Source of the DNA: IDS-8 sp040902105
GTDB taxonomy: Bacteria; Pseudomonadota; Gammaproteobacteria; Steroidobacterales; Woeseiaceae
Direction: 5' to 3'
Length of the DNA: 64,000 nt
Assembly: GCA_040902105.1 (NCBI GenBank)
Contig: JBBDXW010000041.1
Location: 1 to 64,000, forward strand
Shown here: positions 34,362 to 43,042 of the stretch, in pieces
Layout: every line of letters begins with the position of its first letter
Numbering within the stretch: the first letter of the stretch is position 1
The notes under the pieces: model-generated
The model's input: only the letters and a program-made list of their open reading frames with translations
Told to the model about the DNA's origin: nothing
The model's database searches: none
Position numbers and translations under genes: made by a program

Positions 34362-36881
34362 ATGGCTGACGTTACCGTCGAACAGTTCGCACACGTATTG
34401 AAGGTGCCGGTCGAACGGCTGCTGTCGCAGCTGGATGAGGCAGGCATCAAGGTGAACGGCTCAGGCGACACGATAAGCGAGGATGCAAAGCTCGAGTTGT
34501 TGACGCATCTGCGTCGCAGCCACGGGCAGCAGGATACGACAGCCAGCGCAGGCGCGCCGCGCCGCATTACCCTGAAGCGAAAGTCGCAATCGGAACTCCG
34601 GCTGGCCGGCGCGCAGGGACGTTCCCGGACGGTGAATGTCGAGGTTCGACGCCAGCGAACCTACATCAAACGCGACGTGCTCGAGCAACAGGCGCAAAAA
34701 GAGCAGGAAGAGCTCGACCGTCAGCGCCAGGACGAGCAGGACCGAATTGATGCCGAGAAGCGCGAACAGGAACGCCTGAAGGCCGAGAAGGAAGAACAGG
34801 CGCGTATTGTCGAAGAGGACAAGCGCAAGCAGGACGAAGCAAAACTACAGGCGCAGCACGAAGCACGCGAGGCCGCCGAGAAGGCGGTCGCGGCCGCAGC
34901 GGATGAGAAGGCCCGGGTCGAAAAAGCGGAACAGGACGCGCGTGAGCGGCGCCAGAAAGAGAAAACCAAGGGTAAGCAGCCGGAAACGCGATACGGCCGC
35001 AAGGAATTGCACGTTGCGGGCGACAAGAGCGGACGCAGAAAACGCAAGCAACCAGCGAGGCGCCGCCCGGTATCGATCACTTCCGATGGACAGCACGGCT
35101 TCGAGAAGCCGACCGCGCCGGTCGTTCGCGAAGTCGACGTGCCGGAGAGTATTGCAGTATCGGAGCTGGCTCAGCGCATGGCTGTCAAGGCCAGCGAAGT
35201 CATCAAGGTCCTGTTCAACATGGGCGCCATGGTGACGATCAACCAGGTGATCGACCAGGATACGGCGATCCTTGTCGTCGAGGAACTCGGGCACACCGCC
35301 AAGCTCGTGAGTCGCGCGGAAATGGACGAAAACCTGCTTGCCGACGAGCAGCAGACGGAGGGCGAGAAAACACCGCGCGCGCCGGTTGTGACCATCATGG
35401 GTCACGTGGATCACGGCAAGACTTCACTGCTCGACTACATCCGCCGGACCAAGGTCGCGGCGAGCGAAGCGGGCGGCATCACGCAGCACATCGGTGCGTA
35501 CCACGTCGAAACGGACAAAGGTGGCGTCACCTTCCTCGATACGCCAGGCCACGCCGCGTTTACTGCGATGCGCGCCCGCGGAGCGCAGGCCACGGACATC
35601 GTGATCCTCGTGGTAGCCGCCGACGATGGCGTCAAACCGCAGACCGTCGAAGCGATCGCGCACGCGCGGGCGGCCGAGGTCCCGATCGTTGTTGCTATCA
35701 ACAAGATCGACAAGGAAGGCGCGGACGTGGACCGGGTGAAGAACGAATTGTCGCAGCGTGAGGTGATTTCGGAGGACTGGGGCGGCGATACCCTTTTCGT
35801 CAACGTCTCCGCGCACACGGGGGAAGGCGTCGAAGCGTTGCTCGACGCAATTTTGCTGCAAGCCGAAGTGATGGCCCTCGAAGCCGCAGCGGACGGTCCC
35901 GCCCAAGGAATCGTTATTGAATCGAGCCTGGAGAAAGGACGCGGTGCGGTCGCAACACTCCTGGTGCAGTCCGGCACACTGAAGCAGGGCGACATGATTA
36001 TCGCGGGCGAGGAATACGGACGCGTACGCAACATGTTCGACGAAACGCAGAAGTCGATTGATGCAGCCGGGCCGTCGACGCCCGTTGTAGTACTTGGCCT
36101 GTCGAAAACGCCCGGTGCCGGCGATGATTTCCTGGTGGTGAAGAACGAGCGTAAAGCGCGCGAGGTTGCCGAGTTCCGTCAGAGCAAGTCCAGGGAGACC
36201 AAGCTTGCGCAACAGCAGGCGTCGCGTCTCGAGGATATGTTCAGCCAGATGACCGAAGCCGAAGGCGCCGTCGTTCCGCTCCTGATCAAGTCCGACGTAC
36301 ACGGCAGTGCAGAGGCTTTGCGCGATGCGCTCACCAACCTGTCGAACGACGAGGTCAAGGTTAAGGTCATCAGTTCAGGCGTCGGCGGCATCACCGAGTC
36401 GGACGCCACGCTTGCGGCGGCCTCGAACGCGGTCATCATCGGTTTCAATGTCCGTGCGGACAGTGCCGCGAGAGCCGCAATCAAGGAATCCGGAATCGAC
36501 ATTCGCTACTACAGCATTATTTATGAAGCAATCGATGACGTTAAGTCCGCGATAAACGGGCTGCTGAAGCCTGAAATTCGCGAGACCATCGTCGGGCTGG
36601 CCGAAGTGAAGGAAGTGTTCGCGTCGCCCAAGCTCGGCAGTATCGCGGGCTGCATCGTACTCGAGGGCTATGTGAAACGCGCCAATCCGATCCGGGTGCT
36701 GCGCGATAATGTCGTCATTTACGAAGGCGAACTCGAATCGCTGCGACGCTTCAAGGACGATGTCAATGAAGTGCGTGCCGGTACGGAGTGCGGAATCGGC
36801 GTCAGGAACTATAATGACGTCAAGGTCGGCGATCAGATCGAATGTTACGAGCGTGTCGAAGTTGCCCGCACGATCGACTAG
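34362..36881 (+). CDS. infB: translation initiation factor IF-2
   Basis: An 839-residue GTPase that brings initiator tRNA to the 30S subunit. An IF2 N-terminal helical domain (VTVEQFAHVLKVPVERLL) is followed by a long charged Glu/Lys/Arg/Ala coiled stretch (about residues 100-230), a second N-domain (SIAVSELAQRMAVKASEVIK), and the G domain with GHVDHGKTSL (G1), DTPGHAAF (G3) and NKID (G4), then domains II-IV. The length is close to the E. coli protein (890). It starts 25 bases after nusA. The charged linker is long and repetitive, as is usual for this protein. Confidence 0.97.
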   Translation: MADVTVEQFAHVLKVPVERLLSQLDEAGIKVNGSGDTISEDAKLELLTHLRRSHGQQDTTASAGAPRRITLKRKSQSELRLAGAQGRSRTVNVEVRRQRTYIKRDVLEQQAQKEQEELDRQRQDEQDRIDAEKREQERLKAEKEEQARIVEEDKRKQDEAKLQAQHEAREAAEKAVAAAADEKARVEKAEQDARERRQKEKTKGKQPETRYGRKELHVAGDKSGRRKRKQPARRRPVSITSDGQHGFEKPTAPVVREVDVPESIAVSELAQRMAVKASEVIKVLFNMGAMVTINQVIDQDTAILVVEELGHTAKLVSRAEMDENLLADEQQTEGEKTPRAPVVTIMGHVDHGKTSLLDYIRRTKVAASEAGGITQHIGAYHVETDKGGVTFLDTPGHAAFTAMRARGAQATDIVILVVAADDGVKPQTVEAIAHARAAEVPIVVAINKIDKEGADVDRVKNELSQREVISEDWGGDTLFVNVSAHTGEGVEALLDAILLQAEVMALEAAADGPAQGIVIESSLEKGRGAVATLLVQSGTLKQGDMIIAGEEYGRVRNMFDETQKSIDAAGPSTPVVVLGLSKTPGAGDDFLVVKNERKAREVAEFRQSKSRETKLAQQQASRLEDMFSQMTEAEGAVVPLLIKSDVHGSAEALRDALTNLSNDEVKVKVISSGVGGITESDATLAAASNAVIIGFNVRADSAARAAIKESGIDIRYYSIIYEAIDDVKSAINGLLKPEIRETIVGLAEVKEVFASPKLGSIAGCIVLEGYVKRANPIRVLRDNVVIYEGELESLRRFKDDVNEVRAGTECGIGVRNYNDVKVGDQIECYERVEVARTID

Positions 36882-36917
36882 TTGCTTCGCCTCTTTGCCT
36901 GTCACGGATTAGCAGTC

Positions 36918-37280
36918 ATGCCACGCGAGTTTTCACGCAGCCAGAGGCTGGGGGCGCAGGTATTGCGCACCTTGAGCGAGTTGCTGCGATTTGAAACCAA
37001 GGATCCAAGCCTGGTGTCCGTGTCATTGACAGCGGTGGACCTTTCTCGCGATCTGGGTGTGGCGAAGGTCTATTTCAGCCTGCTCAATCCGGACGACGAT
37101 CCGCAACCGGTGCAGGAAGGCTTGCGGAGAGCAACCGGGTTTCTGCGGGGCAGGCTCGGCAAGTCACTTGAGATCAGACACGTACCTGAGCTGCGTTTTG
37201 TGCACGATGACAGCATCGCGCACGGTGTGGAAATGGGCAAACTGATCGACAGTGCCGGCAATTCCGGCGGCGAGCAATAG
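36918..37280 (+). CDS. rbfA: ribosome-binding factor A
   Basis: A 120-residue factor that binds the free 30S subunit and helps 16S rRNA processing and cold adaptation. The ATG at 36918 gives MPREFSRSQRLGAQVLRTL, the usual family start, and is chosen over an upstream in-frame codon at 36882. Further marks are the KH-fold segment VDLSRDLGVAKVYFS and the C-terminal VPELRFVHDDSIAHGVEM. It follows infB by 36 bases and precedes truB by 15 bases. Confidence 0.95.
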   Translation: MPREFSRSQRLGAQVLRTLSELLRFETKDPSLVSVSLTAVDLSRDLGVAKVYFSLLNPDDDPQPVQEGLRRATGFLRGRLGKSLEIRHVPELRFVHDDSIAHGVEMGKLIDSAGNSGGEQ

Positions 37281-37295
37281 AGTGAACAGGTTTTG

Positions 37296-38234
37296 ATGAA
37301 CACAGCACCGCCGAACCGCCCACCAGCCGGTGCCGTTAACGGTCTGCTCCTGTTGAACAAGCCGCACGGGCTCACGTCGAATCAGGCGCTGCAAAGAGTG
37401 AAGCGACTGCTGAATGCGAAAAAGGCTGGCCATACGGGAAGCCTCGATCCGGCTGCGACCGGAATGTTGCCGTTGTGTTTCGGTGAAGCGACGAAAGTTT
37501 GCGCATATCTCCTCGACGCCGACAAATCGTACCGTGTGACGGCGCGGCTCGGCGAGGCAACGGATACCGGCGATGCAGACGGCAGGATTACCGAAACCGC
37601 GGCGGTACCCGAGCTTACGCATGAAGACTGGGAACAGATATTTGCGCAATTCACGGGCGCGATCGAGCAAGTGCCGCCGATGTATTCGGCCTTGAAGAAG
37701 GACGGCAAGCGCCTCTATGAACTCGCAAGGCAGGGACAGGTCGTCGACCGCGACGCGCGCAAGATCCGGATCCACGAGCTGCAACTGCTCGAGGCTCACG
37801 GGATCAGGCTGGTATTCCGGGTGCGCTGTTCCAAGGGTACGTATGTAAGAACGCTGGTCGAGGATATAGCGAAGGCAGCCGGCACGGTTGCGCATACGGC
37901 CGCCCTGCACCGCGAGACTGTCGGAGACTTCCGGGCGCAGGACATGCTGGAATTACCCGTCGCTGAAGAGATTGCCGCCGAGGGGCCGGAGGCGCTGCGG
38001 CAGCATTTGATGCCGGCGGACCGGGCGCTGCAGCAATGGCCGGAGCGGCGCATCGGGACGGATGAAGCCCGTCGATTTACCGGCGGACAGGCCGTCTCCG
38101 TCGGCGCGACCCCGGTCGAGGCGGCAATCGGCCCCGTCAGGGTGTACGAGGGCGGAAACGGATTTCTGGGCGTAGGCGAACTGACCGGTGACGGCATGCT
38201 CGTGCCGCGCAGAATCTTCAGGACAGGGAGATGA
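37296..38234 (+). CDS. truB: tRNA pseudouridine(55) synthase TruB
   Basis: A 312-residue enzyme that makes pseudouridine 55 in the T-loop of tRNAs. The catalytic Asp sits in HTGSLDPAATGMLP near residue 48. Also visible are VPPMYSALKKDGKRLYELAR and RVRCSKGTYVRTL. A C-terminal PUA-like domain (DEARRFTGGQ and GGNGFLGVGEL) is present. I use the ATG at 37296; a TTG directly before it is in frame as well. It sits 15 bases after rbfA, in the same operon. Confidence 0.96.
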   Translation: MNTAPPNRPPAGAVNGLLLLNKPHGLTSNQALQRVKRLLNAKKAGHTGSLDPAATGMLPLCFGEATKVCAYLLDADKSYRVTARLGEATDTGDADGRITETAAVPELTHEDWEQIFAQFTGAIEQVPPMYSALKKDGKRLYELARQGQVVDRDARKIRIHELQLLEAHGIRLVFRVRCSKGTYVRTLVEDIAKAAGTVAHTAALHRETVGDFRAQDMLELPVAEEIAAEGPEALRQHLMPADRALQQWPERRIGTDEARRFTGGQAVSVGATPVEAAIGPVRVYEGGNGFLGVGELTGDGMLVPRRIFRTGR

Positions 38235-38315
38235 CCGGGCCCTCCTGACGTGTATGGCTCAGCCAGACCCCTGATTTTTACATTCATTTACCTGTTACCG
38301 GACCTCCTCAGACGC

Positions 38316-38321
38316 TACAAT
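38316..38321 (+). promoter_or_regulatory. possible -10 box for rpsO
   Basis: TACAAT occurs 55 bases before the rpsO start in the 142-base gap after truB. The upstream -35 region (TGTTAC at 17 bases) is poor. An own promoter for rpsO is usual in this operon, but the evidence here is thin. Confidence 0.3.
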
Positions 38322-38376
38322 AGCGGGCTGCCGATGAGGGCCGGATGTTAGAAAGAACGATTGGAGTATTTGAAAG

Positions 38377-38646
38377 ATGTCACTGTCAAGTGAAACGAAG
38401 AGCAGCATCATTGAGGAATATTCTCGAGGAGAGGCTGATACCGGCTCGCCCGAAGTACAGGTAGCGTTGCTGTCTGCGCGTATTTCCGAGCTCACCGGGC
38501 ATTTTGGCCAGCACGTAAAAGATCATCATTCCCGGCAAGGGTTGTTGAAGATGGTAAACAAGCGACGCAAGTTGCTGGATTACCTGAAGGCAAAAGATCC
38601 GGACCGGTATCGCGAGCTGATTGAACGGCTCGGTCTCCGCCGTTAG
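38377..38646 (+). CDS. rpsO: 30S ribosomal protein S15
   Basis: An 89-residue ribosomal protein, the exact length of E. coli S15. Family signatures: DTGSPEVQVALLSARISELT, HFGQHVKDHHSRQGLLKMV, RRKLLDYLK and the end YRELIERLGLRR. It binds the central domain of 16S rRNA at an early stage of 30S assembly. It precedes pnp by 149 bases, as in most gammaproteobacteria. In E. coli the gene is autoregulated by a leader pseudoknot and the intergenic region is cut by RNase III; I cannot confirm comparable structures. Confidence 0.98.
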   Translation: MSLSSETKSSIIEEYSRGEADTGSPEVQVALLSARISELTGHFGQHVKDHHSRQGLLKMVNKRRKLLDYLKAKDPDRYRELIERLGLRR

Positions 38647-38795
38647 CCCATAAGCGGCGCCAATGGCTACGGTTGCACCGGCGAATCGGCCCTGACATGG
38701 GCTTGCGAATGTCGCGTGGCCGTACATTTCCGGGGTCTGGCTTCGGTGGCTCTCGCGCCGAACTGACGCCAACTAATCAACATTTGAGTATCTAA

Positions 38796-40883
38796 GTGAA
38801 AGCATTCAAAAAGACGTTCCAATACGGTGAACACGCGGTAACTATCGAAACTGGCGTTGTGGCGCGTCAGGCAGACGGGGCGGTTCTCGTCGAAATGGCT
38901 GACACGGTCGTTCTCGTTACAGCCGTCGGCAGAAAAACGGCGGAACCCGGTCGCGACTTCTTTCCGCTGACGGTCAATTATCAGGAACGGACATACTCGG
39001 CGGGCAAGATTCCCGGCGGTTTTTTCAAGCGGGAGGGCAGGCCAAGCGAGAAGGAAACACTGACGTCGCGGCTGATCGACCGCCCATTGCGTCCGCTGTT
39101 TCCGAAAGGCTTCACCAACGAAGTTCAGGTCATCGCGACCGTTATCTCGCTGAATCCCGATGTCGACCCCGACATCCCGGCACTCCTTGGGGCGTCGGCT
39201 GCGCTGGCGATTTCGGGCATGCCGTTTGCCGGTCCGATCGGCGCCGCGAAAGTCGGCTATAAGGACGGTAACTACCTGTTGAATCCGGGATTCGAAGCGC
39301 TGGCCGAATCCAAACTCGAACTCGTCGTCGCCGGCACTGCGGACGCCGTGTTGATGGTCGAGTCCCAGGCTAAAGGGCTGCCGGAAGACGTAATGCTCGG
39401 CGCCGTCATGTTCGGCCACGAGCAGATGCAACAGGCGATCAACGTGATCAACGAACTGGCGTCCGAGGTTGGCAAGCCGGCCTGGGACTGGCGGGCCGCG
39501 GCCACGGACCCGGCACTGGATTCAGCCGTTGCGGACGCCGCGGAAAACGGACTCGCCGCTGCGTATCGAATAACCGACAAGATGGAACGCCAGGCGAGCG
39601 TGTCGGACGCGAAAATAGCGGCACTCGCGTCTCTCGCGGCGGCTGAGGCTTCCCGCTGGTCGGAGGAAGACATCAAAGGCGCGCTGTCCCGACTCGAGAA
39701 GCGCATTGTCCGCAAGCGCGTCATTGCCGGCGAGCCGCGCATAGACGGCCGCGACCACAAGACCGTGCGTCCGATTACTATTGAGGTAGGGGTATTGCCC
39801 CGGGCTCACGGTTCAGCGTTGTTCACGCGGGGTGAGACACAGGCACTCGTGGTAACGACACTCGGCACCGGACGGGATGCACAGATCATCGATGCGATCG
39901 AGGGCGAGCGCAAAGACCCGTTCATGCTGCACTACAATTTCCCGCCGTACTGCGTCGGTGAGACCGGCTTTGTCGGCTCTCCGAAACGCCGCGAGATCGG
40001 CCATGGAAAGCTTGCACGGCGCGGCATTCAGGCTGTCATGCCGACGACGGAAGAATTTCCGTACGTCATTCGGGTTGTTTCGGAAATCACGGAATCGAAC
40101 GGTTCGAGTTCGATGGCATCCGTTTGCGGCACGAGCCTCGCGCTGATGGACGCCGGTGTACCAACGAAGGCGCCGGTCGCCGGCGTTGCCATGGGCCTGG
40201 TAAAGGAAGCCGAGAAGTTTGCTGTATTGACCGATATTCTCGGCGACGAAGATCATCTCGGCGACATGGATTTCAAGGTTGCCGGCACGGCGGACGGCGT
40301 GACTGCGCTGCAGATGGACATCAAGATCCAGGGAATAACCCGGGAGATCATGGGCAGGGCACTCGACCAGGCCAAAGACGCGCGACTGCACATACTCGCG
40401 GAGATGAATGCCGTGATCAAGGCACCTCGCGAGAAGATGTCGGAGTGGGCTCCGACGATCATGACGTTCAAGATCGATCCGGAAAAAATTCGCGACGTCA
40501 TCGGCAAGGGCGGATCGGTCATTCGTGCGATGACCGAGGAGACCGGCGCTACGATCGACATCGAGAACGACGGCACGGTGCGAATCGCCTCGGTCGACGG
40601 CGCATCGGGCAAAGAAGCGCGTCGCCGGATCGAGCTGATCACCGCCGATGTCGAAGTCGGTCGAATCTATGAAGGCAAGGTTGCGCGCCTGATGGATTTC
40701 GGAGCGTTTGTCACGATTCTGCCCGGCAAGGACGGCCTCGTACACATTTCGCAGATTTCGAACGAACGGGTTGAGAAAGTCAGCGACAAGCTTGCCGAAG
40801 GCGATGTCGTCAAAGTCAAGGTACTCGAAGTGGACCGGCAGGGGCGGGTACGCCTGTCGATGAAGGAAGTCGAAGCCGCTTAG
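38796..40883 (+). CDS. pnp: polyribonucleotide nucleotidyltransferase (PNPase)
   Basis: A 695-residue phosphorolytic 3'-5' exoribonuclease of the degradosome. Two RNase PH domains (first with VARQADGAVLVEMADTVVLV, second with RAHGSALFTRGETQALVVTT, followed by GSSSMASVCGTSLALMDAGV), a KH domain (IRDVIGKGGSVIRAMTEETG near 564) and a C-terminal S1 domain (YEGKVARLMDFGAFVTILPG). Starts with GTG at 38796. Length is slightly below the E. coli protein (711), which is normal. It converges on the YheT-type hydrolase; the 72-base gap contains GGGAC/GTCCC, a weak hairpin at 40920-40944. Confidence 0.97.
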   Translation: MKAFKKTFQYGEHAVTIETGVVARQADGAVLVEMADTVVLVTAVGRKTAEPGRDFFPLTVNYQERTYSAGKIPGGFFKREGRPSEKETLTSRLIDRPLRPLFPKGFTNEVQVIATVISLNPDVDPDIPALLGASAALAISGMPFAGPIGAAKVGYKDGNYLLNPGFEALAESKLELVVAGTADAVLMVESQAKGLPEDVMLGAVMFGHEQMQQAINVINELASEVGKPAWDWRAAATDPALDSAVADAAENGLAAAYRITDKMERQASVSDAKIAALASLAAAEASRWSEEDIKGALSRLEKRIVRKRVIAGEPRIDGRDHKTVRPITIEVGVLPRAHGSALFTRGETQALVVTTLGTGRDAQIIDAIEGERKDPFMLHYNFPPYCVGETGFVGSPKRREIGHGKLARRGIQAVMPTTEEFPYVIRVVSEITESNGSSSMASVCGTSLALMDAGVPTKAPVAGVAMGLVKEAEKFAVLTDILGDEDHLGDMDFKVAGTADGVTALQMDIKIQGITREIMGRALDQAKDARLHILAEMNAVIKAPREKMSEWAPTIMTFKIDPEKIRDVIGKGGSVIRAMTEETGATIDIENDGTVRIASVDGASGKEARRRIELITADVEVGRIYEGKVARLMDFGAFVTILPGKDGLVHISQISNERVEKVSDKLAEGDVVKVKVLEVDRQGRVRLSMKEVEAA

Positions 40884-40955
40884 CGGCCAGGCGACGCCGG
40901 ACATTTGTCATCGGATTGTGGGACAGGCTCAGACCGGTCCCGCTTTCAGGTCAGG

Positions 40956-42014
40956 TCACAGTCCCGGAATCGCGTACGCCCCGGACTGCCCGGCAAGCTC
41001 TGATTCCAGAAACCGGATGATTCGTTTCGGCAGATAATACTGCGGCCGCCACGGTGTGCCGCCACCGATGAATCCCACATGGCCGCCTCGCTCACTGACT
41101 TCGAGCATGACCGAATCCGAAAGGCAGCTTTCGGCAGGAATGATGTCCGGTGTCAGGAAGGGGTCGTCACGGGCGTTAATAATAAGGGTGGGCCGTTCGA
41201 TCGATTTCAGGAAACCCACCGAGCTGCAGCGATCGTAATAGTCGTCCTTGTTTGCGAAGCCGTGTAACGGTGCCGTCACCGCGTCGTCGAATTCGGCGAA
41301 TGTCGTGGCCCTCATGGCCCGGTCCCAGTCGAATGCGGCTGTGTGCCGATTGAACTTGCGGCCGACCGCTCGCTTCATGCGCCGTAGTAAGTATTGCTGG
41401 TAAAATATTGATAAACCTTGGCTTAGTGCTTCGGACGATGCGTGCAAATTAAGCGGCACGCTGACCGCGGCGGCCGCCAGTAACGGTGTATCGGCGCCGC
41501 TCTCCCCAAGATATTTGAGCAGCACGTTGCCGCCCAGGGAATAGCCGGCCGCGAGCAACGGTCCCTCGTGTCCATCCGTGCGCAGCTTGTGAAGAAAGTA
41601 GCGAATGTCGCCGGTCTCACCGGCATGGTAGCGGCGCGGAAGCCGGTTGCGATAATCGCCGCAGTCGCGGAAATGCAGCACCGCCGCGCGCCATCCATGC
41701 TCGGAGGCAGCCTGCAGCAATTGCCGCGCATAGGTCGACTTGCCGGAGCTTTCGAGCCCATGCAGTACGACCAGGAGAGGCGACGTTTCCGTCGTTTTCG
41801 GCGCTTCCGTCAGCCAGTCGACGGCGGTCGCGTCGCCGTCGGGCAGCTCCAGCATCTCCCGGTAGACGACGGGCCGCGGCAGCCCGGGCAGGCGCAGGGA
41901 CGGAAACACCGTTTGCAGGTGACGATTCCGCAGCCACGTAGCCGGCTGAAAGTCGCTGGGCCGGATCCGGCCCCCGGACGAACGTTCAGTAATCACGGGT
42001 GGCGATTCGTGCAT
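40956..42014 (-). CDS. YheT-type alpha/beta-fold hydrolase
   Basis: A 352-residue alpha/beta hydrolase of the YheT/ABHD1 group. The N-terminal ATWLRNRHLQTVFPSLR matches YheT (usually NCHLQTMLPRL). The nucleophile elbow is GYSLGGNVLLKYLGE, acid and His sites lie in LIINARDDPFLTPD and GGHVGFIGG. The in vivo substrate is unknown; esterase-like. I use the ATG at 42014 (MHESPPV); another possible start is at 42047, and longer frames run across the region of the predicted small RNA. It converges with pnp. Confidence 0.85.
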   Translation of the reverse strand: MHESPPVITERSSGGRIRPSDFQPATWLRNRHLQTVFPSLRLPGLPRPVVYREMLELPDGDATAVDWLTEAPKTTETSPLLVVLHGLESSGKSTYARQLLQAASEHGWRAAVLHFRDCGDYRNRLPRRYHAGETGDIRYFLHKLRTDGHEGPLLAAGYSLGGNVLLKYLGESGADTPLLAAAAVSVPLNLHASSEALSQGLSIFYQQYLLRRMKRAVGRKFNRHTAAFDWDRAMRATTFAEFDDAVTAPLHGFANKDDYYDRCSSVGFLKSIERPTLIINARDDPFLTPDIIPAESCLSDSVMLEVSERGGHVGFIGGGTPWRPQYYLPKRIIRFLESELAGQSGAYAIPGL

Positions 42015-42151
42015 TCTTTGTTGTGCGGTTCTTTGTTTTGGCAGCATAGCATCCGGGTGAAGTCGAGACTGCAGAGTCGATCGCGACATCACGATGCGCA
42101 GACGTCGGCCTTCAATGGATCGGAAGTTCCGGATGCGCAAAGTGTCTGCGC

Positions 42152-42184
42152 AAAAAAAACGGCCCCCCGCTTTCGCGGAGGGCC
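42152..42184 (-). terminator. strong intrinsic terminator with GAAA tetraloop
   Basis: On the minus strand GGCCCTCCGC-GAAA-GCGGGGGGCC forms a 10-bp stem with one G-U pair and a GNRA loop, followed by G and eight T. It can serve the PhaR-type gene upstream and the orphan promoter at 42256-42285. Confidence 0.85.
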
Positions 42185-42249
42185 GGCCATGGAGTGTTAA
42201 CTCCTTCAGGCATCTGCAACAGGGGGCGGGGGAGCGTATCCCTGCTGCA
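42152..42249 (-). ncRNA. candidate small RNA of about 98 nt
   Basis: The promoter TTGACA-N18-TACTTT points to a start at about 42249, and the terminator with eight T ends at 42152. In between, GCAGCAGGG/CCCTGTTGC forms a 9-bp stem with one G-U pair (loop of 15) and GGAGT-TAAC-ACTCC a 5-bp hairpin, followed by the terminator stem. There is no convincing reading frame inside. It is not part of the YheT-type gene (which starts at 42014) and lies 209 bases after the PhaR-type stop. I match it to no known family. Confidence 0.5.
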
Positions 42250-42255
42250 ACGCAC

Positions 42256-42285
42256 AAAGTAGGACATCCGCCACCCGCGTGTCAA
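42256..42285 (-). promoter_or_regulatory. orphan promoter for the candidate small RNA
   Basis: A perfect TTGACA (42285-42280) and TACTTT (42261-42256) with a spacer of 18 bases on the minus strand. The upstream 172 bases to the PhaR-type stop (42458) contain no gene I can support; they are GC-rich and lie in the tail of that transcript. Confidence 0.55.
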
Positions 42286-42457
42286 GGGCCTTTCGCTGGT
42301 GGCTGTCCGTATTCGCCCCAGGGTCTGCCAAAGCTCGGGCAGATCCCTTTGACGACGCCGGAGTTCCGTCCGGAGGGTTTCCAAGTCGCTCAAACACCGC
42401 TTCGCAAACTCGCCGGGTGGAACACCCCCGGACGGCACGGCTGCTTGTGCCAGAGGC

Positions 42458-43006
42458 TCACAAATTCGCCTTGCGCCGCGGCTCGCTGGCCTGACCCGCC
42501 TGGCTTGCCTTCTTTTGCGCTGGAGCAAGCTGTTGTTGCGGCTCCATTGTGTCCGGTGCGTGCGCCCCGCTCAACGGGGGCCTGTTCGGTTCATGCTGCA
42601 GTGGTTTCCAGGGGGTCAAGTTTGTCTTTGCGGCAACAACAGTCGCTGCGCCTGGCTCTGCCCCGGCCTTATTGGCCGGTGCGCGGGTCTGTTGATGGTT
42701 CACAACCAGCGAAAGACTTTGATCCAGGTAGTCACTGAGCAATCCTGACATTGCGCTATCGTAAGAACGAATGACCTGGGACAGAAATGCCCGGCTCATA
42801 ATTGCGTCGTCCTGCTGCTCCTGCTCACTGATCACCTGCAGCAGTGTCGCGCGGGTTATGTCCTCGCCGCTCTTCTTATCGATCACTGCAAATTCAACCT
42901 GTCCGAGAACCAGGTTCCTGACATCCGAGAGCGTGATGTAGCGGCTGTCCTCGGTGTCGTACAGACGGCGGTTTGGATACTTTCTGATGACGCGAGCGGT
43001 ACTCAT
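42458..43006 (-). CDS. phaR: PhaR-type polyhydroxyalkanoate synthesis regulator
   Basis: A 182-residue regulator. The N-terminus has the diagnostic DNA/PHB-binding domain: RVIRKYPNRRLYDTEDSRYI, then LSDVRNLV, ITRATLLQVI and EQEQQDDAIMS. Residues 105-182 are low-complexity (Pro/Ala/Gln) and end in a Lys/Arg-rich tail. PhaR binds PHB granules and represses phasin genes. No other pha gene lies in the window, so the function in granule control is a family inference. It precedes the candidate small RNA and follows gluQRS by 36 bases on the same strand. Confidence 0.88.
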   Translation of the reverse strand: MSTARVIRKYPNRRLYDTEDSRYITLSDVRNLVLGQVEFAVIDKKSGEDITRATLLQVISEQEQQDDAIMSRAFLSQVIRSYDSAMSGLLSDYLDQSLSLVVNHQQTRAPANKAGAEPGAATVVAAKTNLTPWKPLQHEPNRPPLSGAHAPDTMEPQQQLAPAQKKASQAGQASEPRRKANL

Positions 43007-43042
43007 TCACTGTCCCTCGCCATGGCCAAGCGTCTACCGGGT

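Noticed and set aside
42112..42528. A minus-strand frame after the PhaR-type gene
   Set aside because: It overlaps the phaR 3' end in another frame and the small-RNA unit; Arg-rich and without domain, so a shadow frame.
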